From Deltaproteobacteria bacterium (GTDB lineage: Bacteria > Desulfobacterota_D > UBA1144 > Nemesobacterales > Nemesobacteraceae), in contig JAJCZR010000057.1 in NCBI GenBank assembly GCA_029262295.1, positions 1 through 45,207 of the forward strand: a stretch of DNA of 45,207 nt, read 5' to 3'. Below are positions 16,876 through 25,506 of this stretch, in pieces. The notes beneath the pieces are model-generated. The model saw only the letters and a list, made by a program, of their open reading frames with translations, searched no databases and had not been told where the DNA came from. Numbering within the stretch: the stretch's first letter is position 1; every line of letters begins with the position of its first letter. The translations under genes were made by a program, and so were the position numbers.

Positions 16876-17634
16876 ATGTCTGAAAAAGAAAACATTATAG
16901 AGATGAAAGAGGTATATAAAGCCTTTGGCAATAAATTTGTTCATAAAGGTATTAACCTTTCTGTTCGTGAGGGAGAAACCCTTACAATTCTCGGTGGAAG
17001 CGGTGGTGGCAAAAGTGTAATGCTTAAACAGATAAACGGACTTTTAAAACCCGATAGCGGAAGCGTGGAAGTAATGAATAAAAATGTATGTAGCATGAAC
17101 GATGAAGAGCTCACCGAGGTTAGAAAAGATATAGGCATGTTATTTCAGGGAGCAGCACTTTTTGATTCATTGACTGTTGCAGAAAACATTGCCTACCCTC
17201 TTATAGAGAACTCTGATTTACCTGAAGATGAGATTAAAGAAATAATTGCTACAAACCTTGAGATGATAGGGCTTCCCGGGATCGAAGACAGATATCCAAA
17301 TGATCTTAGTGGGGGAATGAAAAAAAGGGTTGGTCTTGCAAGGGCAATGGCCACACATCCAAAAATACTTTTATATGATGAGCCTACAACCGGCCTTGAT
17401 CCGCCAAATATAAGCAGGATTAATGAGCTTATTAAAACAATGAGAGATAAATTTGGGATTACAGGTGTTATTATTACTCATGACCTTCAAAGTGCATACG
17501 AGATTTCAGACAGAATAGCGTTTTTGCATGACGGTAAGATTGTTTTTACCGGAACTGTTGAAGAAACCTGGATGAACGAGATTGAAGAGTTTCGGGATTT
17601 TATTGAAGGAAAGCTCGAGAATCAAAAAGATTAA
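16876..17634 (+). CDS. mlaF: MlaF-family phospholipid ABC transporter ATPase
   Basis: 252 residues. Walker A is GGSGGGKS (40-47), the Q-loop glutamine is Q91, the signature is LSGGM (144-148), Walker B is ILLYDEP (164-170) and the switch histidine is H202 (ITHDL). The KKRVGLARAMATHP continuation is typical of MlaF/Ttg2A. It should power the MlaE permease encoded 6 kb upstream. It stands alone: no permease or MCE protein adjoins it, and its last four bases overlap the stop of a convergent lipoprotein gene. No clear Shine-Dalgarno. Confidence 0.92.
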   Translation: MSEKENIIEMKEVYKAFGNKFVHKGINLSVREGETLTILGGSGGGKSVMLKQINGLLKPDSGSVEVMNKNVCSMNDEELTEVRKDIGMLFQGAALFDSLTVAENIAYPLIENSDLPEDEIKEIIATNLEMIGLPGIEDRYPNDLSGGMKKRVGLARAMATHPKILLYDEPTTGLDPPNISRINELIKTMRDKFGITGVIITHDLQSAYEISDRIAFLHDGKIVFTGTVEETWMNEIEEFRDFIEGKLENQKD

Positions 17635-18104
17635 TAGTTTTTATCGTCTAATCCATCTATTTTTACTATCTTCCATTTTCTTAAATCCGATTTTTTAAAT
17701 GTTAACACTATATATTCAAGATGGCCGCTTTCACCTATAATTTCATTTACTAGCACACCGTCTTTCACACCAGTTACAATTATCTCAAAAGAAACTTCTG
17801 CAGTTTTTTTGCCATTTTCGTCTTTGGATATGTACACAGATAAGTCTTCATAAACTACTTCAAACTTATCAAAGCGCTCAAAATGTGTTTTTACAAGGTT
17901 TTTTATGACAAGATAATTTGCGCCATATTCATCTTTATAGTTAATTGAGAAAAAATCCATAAAACCATCAATATCTTTTTCATTGGCAGTTTCTATCATT
18001 TCATTTAGTAATTTTTGAAAGTAGATGGGGTCATCTTTTTTTCCACAAAAAAGTAATACAAAAGTTATTAATACTATTGAGATAATAAGAACTGATTTTT
18101 TCAT
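17631..18104 (-). CDS. Small lipoprotein, NTF2/SnoaL-like
   Basis: 157 residues with a type II signal peptide (lipobox LLFC, Cys20). The pattern of the mature part, helical YFQKLLNEMIETANEKDIDG then VKTHFERFDKFEVVYEDLSV and a terminal KWKIVKIDGLD strand, looks like an NTF2/SnoaL-type cone fold. This is a fold guess, without recognised family. It follows comEC by three bases on the same strand and may be the last gene of the yacL-ispD-ispF-comEC unit. Its stop overlaps that of mlaF. Confidence 0.65.
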   Translation of the reverse strand: MKKSVLIISIVLITFVLLFCGKKDDPIYFQKLLNEMIETANEKDIDGFMDFFSINYKDEYGANYLVIKNLVKTHFERFDKFEVVYEDLSVYISKDENGKKTAEVSFEIIVTGVKDGVLVNEIIGESGHLEYIVLTFKKSDLRKWKIVKIDGLDDKNY

Positions 18105-18107
18105 TTT

Positions 18108-20429
18108 TTAATTATGGTTTTCTATTTTTAGATCGTCTTTGTCAAGATAAAGAGTAACCATTCCTATCTCAGAAGTAACGAGCAAATCTTTATCAAAAGG
18201 CGGTTTTTGTGAAAACCGCTTTATTTTATTTGTTATTATTGCGCGTGGTTTTACAGTATTAATGAAATCAATAAAACCTTCATTTTTATTTTCAATCTTG
18301 CTTATAAAAATTGCATCACTTTTAATTCTATTTTCATAAGTTTTGATAAGTTCATTTTGTACATAGTTTTTTTCAATTCCTTCGCCTATCAGTGCTTTGT
18401 TACCGAAATGCTTAAATATTATTAAAACAGGTTTTGGTTCATTTGAATTCCATATTTGATTACCAACATAAGGCTTTATAAATGATATCTTAGTGTCGCC
18501 AAAATGAAGCTCTTCCAAATCATCTCTTATATTTTTCCATTTAATATTTTTTTCTCTTACTATTTTCCACAATTCATCATTAAGCTTGCTTCCGTTTGTC
18601 CAGATATTCTCAATATTGATTCTTTCGAGTATTGCCTCTGCACCTTTGAGGTGGGACCGGTCTGTTGATAAAAGCCAAAGATAGTCGATTTTTGTTACGC
18701 CTTTTTTTAGGAGGAATGGAACCACCCCTGCGTTTTCTGCAAAATCACTATTTGATAAATATGAATAACCTCCGGTAATTAATATTTTTTTGTTTTGAAA
18801 AGTTATAAGGTTGTAGTATTTTGCTCCTGCATCCAGAAAGTAAATTTTTGCCTTGTTTGCCCTCGAAGTTTGATTGTTGTTTATGATGAGCGTGAGTGTA
18901 AATCCCAAAAAGGTAATTAATGCAAAATATATTATTTTTTTTGAAAACCTGTTAAGGCTTAAAAGAACACCTGTTGAAACAAAAAGAAAGTATCCCAAAT
19001 TACCAATGTTCGGAACAGTAAAATAGCTGTATTTAAAGCTCAGAATATAATCTGCAAGATAAAAAACCATATTTATTATCTTTGAATTGAATATCAAAAG
19101 AAGCTCGCATACAGATTCTGATATGGGGTAAAAAATAATAGATAGCAGTCCGGTGGGAACTATAATAAACTCAACTAGTGGTACTGCAAAAAAGTTTGCG
19201 GGAATAGTGGCTACAGGAAGATAACTAAAGTTATTTATAATAAGAGGCAATGTAAAAAATGTAGCACCAACCGTAGTTTTCAGCATAGAAGCAAGTTTGT
19301 CTTTTATTGTGTTTAATTTGAAAGGAAAAAAGTGGTGAAAAATTATGATCCCACCCACCGCAATAAAAGATAGCCTGAATGATAGATCATAGAAAGATCT
19401 TGGGTCCAGAAGTAAAATTATTATCGCTGCTGCAGCCAGTATATTAATCTTGCTTTCATCCCTATTGAAGAAAACCGAAAGAAAGTAAATTGTTATCATT
19501 ATTGAAGCCCTTACGACTGGTGTGGAAAAACCTGCAAGTGAGGCATAAAAAATGACGGGTATTATTGTTATAAGTGAAGCAATTTTGGGCACTTCATACA
19601 TTAAGAGTAAATATTCTGATCTTTTTAAAAGCCACTTTACAATAAAGAAAAAAAACAAACTTATTGCCCCAATATGAAGCCCCGAAATAGCTAATAAGTG
19701 AGATATTCCAAGCTTGGAAAAATTTTTTCTTGTCTTCTGGGATATTGCCCCCTTAGCCCCGATTGTAACTGCATTTATTATCTCGCTCTCGGGCCCGGAT
19801 ACATTTGATCTTACAAACCCTTCGTAGCCTTTTCTGAATTTATTTATCCTGAAAAGCAAATAATCTTTTTTCTCATAAAGGCCAAGTATTTTAATGTTAC
19901 GGGGATTACTGATAAAAGCTGTGTATAAAATGCCTTTCTTATTGAAGTGCTTTTTTAAACTAAAGCTTCCAGGGTTTTTAAATTCACTTAGAGTTTCAAG
20001 TTTTAAATTCTCAATTCTAATACTGCTTCCATAATAAGCATTTAGCAGTGGCTTTTTTGAATAAGCCACTATTTTGATGTTTGTTTTTAGTTGTTGAGAT
20101 GGGGTTTTTACTTCTTTAACGTTAATAAATAACCTCCAGGTTGTCTCTCTTTTTTCCGGGTTTTTATAAAGTTTGCCACTAATTGAGAGTTTTTTATTCA
20201 GTAAATTTTCGGGGAGTGAATTATTTATTTCTGCCTGATGGCTTAAGAACATGGCTAATGGGAAAAAAGCCATTAAAAAAATATCTTTTTTAAAATAAGA
20301 TAGAAGTGCAGTGAAGATTGTGAGTGCTATTAATAAATTTTTTGGAATATTTATACTGCCAGAAATTAGTATTCCGCAGATTAAAAAAAACAGTGCAAAT
20401 ATAATTTTATGTTTTCCGTAAAAACCCAT
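18108..20429 (-). CDS. comEC: ComEC/Rec2-family DNA uptake channel with degenerate hydrolase domain
   Basis: 773 residues, a full three-part ComEC: N-terminal helices and OB-like domain (about 60-190), the Competence channel with many membrane helices (about 215-510, including GISHLLAISGLHIGAISLFF), and a C-terminal metallo-beta-lactamase-like domain (about 530-760). In canonical proteins the last domain carries an HxDxDH metal site. Here the matching place reads LLSTDRSHLKGA (about residues 585-597), and the usual DTG after the first strands is ITGG, so it is probably catalytically inactive. It would carry single-stranded DNA across the inner membrane. It lies ten bases after ispF. Confidence 0.88.
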   Translation of the reverse strand: MGFYGKHKIIFALFFLICGILISGSINIPKNLLIALTIFTALLSYFKKDIFLMAFFPLAMFLSHQAEINNSLPENLLNKKLSISGKLYKNPEKRETTWRLFINVKEVKTPSQQLKTNIKIVAYSKKPLLNAYYGSSIRIENLKLETLSEFKNPGSFSLKKHFNKKGILYTAFISNPRNIKILGLYEKKDYLLFRINKFRKGYEGFVRSNVSGPESEIINAVTIGAKGAISQKTRKNFSKLGISHLLAISGLHIGAISLFFFFIVKWLLKRSEYLLLMYEVPKIASLITIIPVIFYASLAGFSTPVVRASIMITIYFLSVFFNRDESKINILAAAAIIILLLDPRSFYDLSFRLSFIAVGGIIIFHHFFPFKLNTIKDKLASMLKTTVGATFFTLPLIINNFSYLPVATIPANFFAVPLVEFIIVPTGLLSIIFYPISESVCELLLIFNSKIINMVFYLADYILSFKYSYFTVPNIGNLGYFLFVSTGVLLSLNRFSKKIIYFALITFLGFTLTLIINNNQTSRANKAKIYFLDAGAKYYNLITFQNKKILITGGYSYLSNSDFAENAGVVPFLLKKGVTKIDYLWLLSTDRSHLKGAEAILERINIENIWTNGSKLNDELWKIVREKNIKWKNIRDDLEELHFGDTKISFIKPYVGNQIWNSNEPKPVLIIFKHFGNKALIGEGIEKNYVQNELIKTYENRIKSDAIFISKIENKNEGFIDFINTVKPRAIITNKIKRFSQKPPFDKDLLVTSEIGMVTLYLDKDDLKIENHN

Positions 20430-20439
20430 TAATTAAATA

Positions 20440-20916
20440 TTAAATGATTTTTACAAGAGTTGCAGCTTTTGCAGAAATTCCCTCCCCCCTTCCGGTAAAG
20501 CCCATTTTCTCGGTTGTTGTGGCTTTAATATTAATTTGGTCAGAAGAAATTTTTAGTGTTAATGAGATAGATTTTCTTATTTCAGAAAAAAATGGAGATA
20601 TTTTTGGTTGTTCACAAATAACAACTGTATCAATATTCACTATTTCATATCCACTTAAATTTAAAAACTCAGATACTTTTATAAGCAACTTAAGGCTGGA
20701 TATCTCTTTATATTCAGGATCACTATCTGGAAAATGTTGACCGATATCCCCTTTCCCGATTGATCCTAAAATGGCATCACATATAGCATGGGTTAAAACA
20801 TCTGCATCAGAGTGCCCTTCAAGGCCTTTGCTATGGGGTATTTCAACTCCACCTAAAATGAGCTTTTTTTCTTCGCAAAATCTGTGGGCATCAAAGCCAA
20901 GTCCAATTTTATACAT
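20440..20916 (-). CDS. ispF: 2-C-methyl-D-erythritol 2,4-cyclodiphosphate synthase
   Basis: 158 residues, normal size. The zinc ligands D9, H11 (GLGFDAHRF) and H43 (SDADVLTHA) are present, and the C-terminal TTTEKMGFTGRGEGI binds the cytidine end. It makes the cyclic diphosphate in the MEP pathway to isoprenoids. It starts on the base next to the ispD stop, so translation is coupled. Confidence 0.96.
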   Translation of the reverse strand: MYKIGLGFDAHRFCEEKKLILGGVEIPHSKGLEGHSDADVLTHAICDAILGSIGKGDIGQHFPDSDPEYKEISSLKLLIKVSEFLNLSGYEIVNIDTVVICEQPKISPFFSEIRKSISLTLKISSDQINIKATTTEKMGFTGRGEGISAKAATLVKII

Positions 20917-21618
20917 CTAACTCACTAAACCATTTTCAATTATATATTGGGCATAATGAAGATCATCGGTTGTTGTAACTTTAATATTGTACTCAGATCC
21001 CAAAGATACATTTACCTCAAAACCATTTTCTTCCACAAGTTGTGATTCATCTGTTGCAAGAGAATTCTTTAAATCAGCTTTTGAGTACACTGTCTTCAAA
21101 ATATCGAATTTGAATATTTGAGGGGTTTGGGCCCTCCAAAGTTTTTCTCTTGGAAGGGTTTTTTCGATTTTTCGATTGGAGGTTATTTTCTTTATAGTGT
21201 CGTTTATTGGAATTGCAGATATAGATGCGCCGTTTTTAATACAGTCATTTAAAGTTTTTTCTACGATCTTTTCAGTCACAAATGGCCTTGCAGCGTCATG
21301 AATGATAACAATCTCAGTGTCTGTAGATAATTTGCAAAACCCATTATATACAGAATTCCTTCTTTCTTTTCCGCCTTTGGTAATACAACAAACCTTATCA
21401 ATGCTGTTTTCATCTATAATATTTTTTGTACTTGAAAGTTCATCTTCGGGGGCAACCACAACTATTTCACTTACGTGCGGGATTGAATTAAAAGTATTTA
21501 GACAATGTACTATAAGCGGTTTTCCATCTAGAAGTGTAAACTGTTTTTTTGAATCTGCTGAGAATCTTCTTGATAGTCCTGCTGCGGCGACTATCACAGA
21601 AGTTTTTGGGTTAGCCAT
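20917..21618 (-). CDS. ispD: 2-C-methyl-D-erythritol 4-phosphate cytidylyltransferase
   Basis: 233 residues. The nucleotide-binding start is VIVAAAGLSRRFSADSKKQF, with IIHDAARPFV near residue 115 and the TPQIFKFDIL and TDESQLVE segments. It activates MEP with CTP, two steps before IspF. The start overlaps the end of the PIN/TRAM gene by eight bases. The order yacL-like, ispD, ispF is a known conserved arrangement in several bacterial phyla. Confidence 0.96.
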   Translation of the reverse strand: MANPKTSVIVAAAGLSRRFSADSKKQFTLLDGKPLIVHCLNTFNSIPHVSEIVVVAPEDELSSTKNIIDENSIDKVCCITKGGKERRNSVYNGFCKLSTDTEIVIIHDAARPFVTEKIVEKTLNDCIKNGASISAIPINDTIKKITSNRKIEKTLPREKLWRAQTPQIFKFDILKTVYSKADLKNSLATDESQLVEENGFEVNVSLGSEYNIKVTTTDDLHYAQYIIENGLVS

Positions 21619-22624
21619 TAAGACTGGAAATCATATCTTCTCTTTCTATTTTTGCAAAGATCATTCTTCCAGTGGATGTTTGCAACACGCTTGTGATTGA
21701 AACGTTGATATCTCTTCCTAAAAATTTGATTCCATCATCAACTACAACCATTGTGCCATCATCAAGATAGCCAACTGCCTGGCGCTGTTCCTTACCTTCT
21801 TTTACAAGTGTGATCCTGATAGTCTCACCTGGAAGAACAACTGGTTTTATAGCATCTGCCAGCTGATTGAGGTTTAACACTTTTACGCCCTGAAGCCCGG
21901 CAACTTTGTTAAGGTTGAAATCGTTTGTTACTATCTCGCCTTTTATTTTTCTTGCAAGTTCAACCAGCTTTAGATCAGCTTCTTTTATATCCTTAAAATC
22001 GTGCCCGGTAATTTTTACAACAAGGCCAGGTATCTCTTTTTGCATTCTTTTTAAAACATCAAGGCCTCTTCTGCCCCTAACTTTTTTGGTTGGATCAGAA
22101 GAATCAGCAATATGCTGGAGTTCTTTTATAATAAATTTAGGAATTATAAGATCGCCTTCAATAAAACCTGCTTCGGCCACATCTGCTACCCTTCCATCAA
22201 TTATTACGCTTGTATCTAGGATTTTTGTGGTGCCGCCCCTGTTTTTGTTGGAAAATTTCTTTGCATTTGCATATTGTTCAGAAGTTTTAACAAATCCCAA
22301 GGTTATTCCTAGAAAAACAAGTACCAAAAAGCTTATTGTTTTTACGTAGGGCTCGTAGATGCTTGTAATATATACAGTCTCAAGTATTTCGAGCAGAGAA
22401 AAATAAAGCAAAATCCCGACAAGTGCCCCGATTGCAATTCCAAGTGCGGATTTCTGGGTAGTACCCCTGAATAGGAGATAAAATACTGTTAGTATTGTAA
22501 ATGCCCCTAAACCGGCTGCCCCAGCTGCAATCAATGATTCCTGGGAGGTAAAGTTATTTAAGGCAAGTGCCAAAATATAGGTAGCAAGGCCAATTATTAT
22601 TGAAAATGATATTATCAGCTTCAT
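21611..22624 (-). CDS. PIN/TRAM domain membrane protein (YacL-like)
   Basis: 337 residues. Four hydrophobic segments (1-115) are followed by a PIN ribonuclease-fold domain starting KILDTSVIIDGRVADV, with acidic residues spread to IVTNDFNLNKVA, and a C-terminal TRAM RNA-binding domain (LPGETIRITLVKEGKEQRQA, ending FAKIERED). This is the YacL architecture, a membrane-tethered PIN protein whose RNA target is not well established. It is first in the operon with ispD, ispF and comEC. A CGGAAG-like ribosome site and a strong promoter lie upstream. Confidence 0.9.
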   Translation of the reverse strand: MKLIISFSIIIGLATYILALALNNFTSQESLIAAGAAGLGAFTILTVFYLLFRGTTQKSALGIAIGALVGILLYFSLLEILETVYITSIYEPYVKTISFLVLVFLGITLGFVKTSEQYANAKKFSNKNRGGTTKILDTSVIIDGRVADVAEAGFIEGDLIIPKFIIKELQHIADSSDPTKKVRGRRGLDVLKRMQKEIPGLVVKITGHDFKDIKEADLKLVELARKIKGEIVTNDFNLNKVAGLQGVKVLNLNQLADAIKPVVLPGETIRITLVKEGKEQRQAVGYLDDGTMVVVDDGIKFLGRDINVSITSVLQTSTGRMIFAKIEREDMISSLNG

Positions 22625-22660
22625 TTGATTTTCTTCCGGGCAAAGCTTTATAAGTTATTA

Positions 22661-22689
22661 ATTATATTGAATAAAATGAAGATTAACAA
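22661..22689 (-). promoter_or_regulatory. Predicted sigma-70 promoter for the PIN/TRAM-ispD-ispF-comEC operon
   Basis: Minus strand: TTGTTA (rc of 22684-22689), 17-base spacer, perfect TATAAT (rc of 22661-22666). It is the best -10 on this strand of the region and leaves about 30 bases of leader. Confidence 0.65.
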
Positions 22690-22713
22690 GGAAAATGGAG
22701 TGAGCTATATATA

Positions 22714-23241
22714 TTAATTGTTTTTTCCGTTGATAATTTCTACAGTTTTATCAACTACCCTTGTATATCTGCTATTGCCGTGGCCCGGTTTTACCGCTCT
22801 TCCCCTTAGGCTGAAGTCAGTAATAAGTATACCACTTTTTTTGTCAATAAGTTGTACCCAAACATACATAGATCCAAGGCCGCTATCATTAATACCAAAA
22901 AAAGCCCATTCACAATACTTACAACCCCTGTCAAACCTGGTTACATTGCCTTTAACCAGTAATACCTCACTTTCATCCTCAAATGCATTGCCGGTTCTGT
23001 CAACGAGAGCAAAGTTTCCCTGATCAATTAGTTTTTTTGCAATAAGATCAGGTATATTTACCGGAGAATCATAAGGGATCCATTCTCCCTTAATTTTATT
23101 AAAATCGGGTATCTCAATAAAGTTGTATTTTTTTACTGGTTTTTCTGAATCTTTATAAGTTGTGATGTCTAATGATGCACCACATGAAAGTAGAAAAATT
23201 GCAAAGAAAATTATTTTTATCGGAATGAGTTTTTTTAGCAT
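22714..23241 (-). CDS. Lipoprotein, DUF4410-like
   Basis: 175 residues with a type II signal peptide (lipobox LLSC, Cys20). The mature protein has the order seen in DUF4410-like lipoproteins: a domain with LIAKKLIDQGNFALVDRTGN, then LLVKGNVTRFDRG, then VWVQLIDKKSGILITDFSLRG. These proteins resemble TolB/CsgG-type periplasmic N-domains, and their function is unknown. A CxxC (GCKYCEW) in the middle is unusual. It is a single gene, divergent from the WalJ-like gene, with TTGGAGC as ribosome site. Confidence 0.7.
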   Translation of the reverse strand: MLKKLIPIKIIFFAIFLLSCGASLDITTYKDSEKPVKKYNFIEIPDFNKIKGEWIPYDSPVNIPDLIAKKLIDQGNFALVDRTGNAFEDESEVLLVKGNVTRFDRGCKYCEWAFFGINDSGLGSMYVWVQLIDKKSGILITDFSLRGRAVKPGHGNSRYTRVVDKTVEIINGKNN

Positions 23242-23273
23242 TTGTTTTGCTCCAAAAAAGAATAATAAAATCT

Positions 23274-23297
23274 GCTAAAAGAATACTCGCTTTTAGC
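23274..23297. promoter_or_regulatory. Eight-base inverted repeat between two divergent genes
   Basis: GCTAAAAG (23274-23281), loop AATACTCG, CTTTTAGC (23290-23297), then TTTT on the plus strand. It lies between the divergent DUF4410-like and WalJ-like genes, eight bases before the AAAGGTG ribosome site of the latter. It is either an operator or a leader hairpin that attenuates the WalJ-purB unit; a simple terminator makes little sense there. Confidence 0.4.
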
Positions 23298-23317
23298 TTT
23301 TACCGAAAGGTGTCTTT

Positions 23318-24070
23318 ATGAAAGTTTGCACACTTGCAAGCGGAAGCTCAGGTAATTCAGTTTATCTTGAGACTTCATATTCAAAAATATTAATAGATGC
23401 AGGGATTAGCCTCAGGCAGATAAAGCTCAGGCTTGCTAATATTGGTGTTGAGATAGATGATCTTGACGCTGTAATAGTATCGCATGAACACTCCGATCAC
23501 ACGCACGCAATAAACAGGATTAATGTGCCTGTGTATGTTTCTTCAAATACAACAAATATCTGGAAAGATAAGGTTTTTAATCTTATGGAGTTTGATTCGG
23601 AGACAACTTTTGAGTTTAACGATCTTACAATCACCCCTTTTTCCGTGCCCCATGATGCGATTGATCCCGTGGGATTTACAGTTGATGATGGCAATAAAAA
23701 ACTTGGTATTGCGACTGACATCGGATCAGTCACAGGCCTTGTAGTACAAAAACTAAAGGGATGCAATGTTCTGATACTGGAATCCAACCATGACAGTGAA
23801 ATACTTTCCTACAGTAAGTATCCCTGGCGTTTAAAACAAAGGATAAAGGGAAGGTTGGGCCATTTATCTAATAAACAGTCGGGATGGCTACTTGAAAGTG
23901 TTTTTAATGATGACTTGCAGCATGTGATTTTGGCGCATTTAAGTAAAGTGAACAATACTCCCGAAATTGCCTATGAAACTTCATACGGTGTTTTAGAGTC
24001 TTGTGGTGCTGAGCAAATTAATTTGTGCGTTGCTCCAAGAAATACTATTGGTGAGGTTATAACAGTTTGA
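23318..24070 (+). CDS. Metallo-beta-lactamase-fold hydrolase, WalJ/YycJ-like
   Basis: 250 residues. It opens MKVCTLASGSSGNSVYLET, as WalJ/YycJ proteins do, has the intact metal motif SHEHSDHTHAI (about residues 54-64), a further GIATDIGS (metal aspartate) and HVILAHLSKVNNTPE with the late histidine. Members are probable 5'-3' exonucleases linked to DNA repair or cell-wall regulation in Gram-positives; the role here is inferred. It is coupled to purB, whose TTG start overlaps its stop (TTGA). Confidence 0.88.
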   Translation: MKVCTLASGSSGNSVYLETSYSKILIDAGISLRQIKLRLANIGVEIDDLDAVIVSHEHSDHTHAINRINVPVYVSSNTTNIWKDKVFNLMEFDSETTFEFNDLTITPFSVPHDAIDPVGFTVDDGNKKLGIATDIGSVTGLVVQKLKGCNVLILESNHDSEILSYSKYPWRLKQRIKGRLGHLSNKQSGWLLESVFNDDLQHVILAHLSKVNNTPEIAYETSYGVLESCGAEQINLCVAPRNTIGEVITV

Positions 24071-25374
24071 TAGAAAGATATTCGCGAAAACAGATGGCCG
24101 ATTTATGGTCTGAAGAAAATAAATACAAAATATGGCTTGATGTGGAAATAGCAGTTTGCGAGGCCTGGGCACACTTTGGTGAGATACCCAAAGGGTCTGT
24201 TGATACAATAAAAGAAAAAGCTTCTTTTGATATAAACAGGATCAATGAGCTTGAAAAAGAGCTCAAGCATGATGTTTTAGCCTTCCTTACAAGTGTGTCG
24301 GAACATGTAGGTGAAGATTCAAGATTTATTCATCTTGGGCTTACCTCATCAGATGTTCTCGATACTTGTTTTGCTATTCAGCTTAGAGATGCTGGTGCCA
24401 TTATTATTGATGATCTTAAAGAGGTTATCTCCGTACTGAAAGATAATGCCTTTAAATACAAGGATCTTCCGATGATAGGAAGATCACACGGAATACATGC
24501 CGAACCTAAAACCCTGGGGCTTGTTTTTGCCCTTTGGTACGATGAGATGAAAAGAAATATAGAGAGGATGGAAAAAGCAAATAAGCAGATAAGTGTTGGT
24601 ATGATGTCTGGAGCAGTTGGCACTTATGGAAATATAGATCCTAAAGTTGAAGATCATGCGTGTAAGCTTTTAGACCTAAAACCTGCCTGTATATCTACTC
24701 AGGTGATCCACAGGGATATTCATGCGGAATATTTTATGACACTTTCTTTAATTGCTTCTTCAATTGAGCGGATTGCAACTGAGATACGTCATTTTCAAAG
24801 AACTGAGGTGCTTGAAATGGAAGAGCCCTTTACAAAAGGGCAAAAAGGTTCTTCAGCAATGCCACATAAAAGAAATCCCGTGCTTTCTGAAAATTTATGT
24901 GGGCTTGCAAGGGTTGTGAGAAGCCACGCGATACCTGCACTCGAAAATATATCCTTATGGCATGAAAGGGATATTAGCCACTCATCTGTTGAGAGGATTA
25001 TTGGCCCTGATGGCACAATCCTTATTGATTTTATGCTTCATAGGTTAAAAGGACTTCTTGAAAATATAGTTGTCTATCCTGAAAACCTGGAAAAAAATAT
25101 ATGGCTTACAAACGGGCTTATATTTTCTCAAAAGGTTTTACTTAAGCTTGTAAACAAAGGAGTGTCGAGAGAAAAGTCGTATTCCTTAGTCCAGAGAAAT
25201 GCAATGAAGTGCTGGAGAGAAAAGACGCCTTTTCAAGAGCTTCTTAAAGATGATGAAGAAATTACAAAAGTGCTCAGTGAAGCTGATATTGATTCCTGTT
25301 TTGATATTGCCCAAGATCTAAAAAATGTTGACTATATTTTTCAAAATGTATTTGGTGAAGATAGCCAAGCGTAA
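24067..25374 (+). CDS. purB: Adenylosuccinate lyase
   Basis: 435 residues, normal for the shorter bacterial form. It has HLGLTSSDVLDTC near residue 90, the RSHGIHAEP histidine region near 140 and the fumarase/lyase signature GSSAMPHKRNP (about 260-270). It acts twice in purine synthesis, releasing fumarate from SAICAR and adenylosuccinate. The start is TTG, overlapping the stop of the upstream hydrolase gene; the next ATG would remove conserved sequence. No other purine genes are in the window. Confidence 0.95.
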   Translation: MIERYSRKQMADLWSEENKYKIWLDVEIAVCEAWAHFGEIPKGSVDTIKEKASFDINRINELEKELKHDVLAFLTSVSEHVGEDSRFIHLGLTSSDVLDTCFAIQLRDAGAIIIDDLKEVISVLKDNAFKYKDLPMIGRSHGIHAEPKTLGLVFALWYDEMKRNIERMEKANKQISVGMMSGAVGTYGNIDPKVEDHACKLLDLKPACISTQVIHRDIHAEYFMTLSLIASSIERIATEIRHFQRTEVLEMEEPFTKGQKGSSAMPHKRNPVLSENLCGLARVVRSHAIPALENISLWHERDISHSSVERIIGPDGTILIDFMLHRLKGLLENIVVYPENLEKNIWLTNGLIFSQKVLLKLVNKGVSREKSYSLVQRNAMKCWREKTPFQELLKDDEEITKVLSEADIDSCFDIAQDLKNVDYIFQNVFGEDSQA

Positions 25375-25506
25375 TTTGGTTATCCATAGTTTATGGTAAA
25401 TTAATTTATGGCTTTTAGAGATTTATTCTTTATATTTAACTAAACAAATGTTGCTCAGAAAACTAAATTACTTTGAGCATTGTATTCCAAGGAGGTTCAA
25501 ATTTTC

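Noticed and set aside
17631-18104. MlaC- or MlaB-like partner for mlaF in the neighbouring lipoprotein gene
   Set aside because: It is on the opposite strand, is a lipoprotein with an NTF2-like pattern, and belongs to the comEC side.
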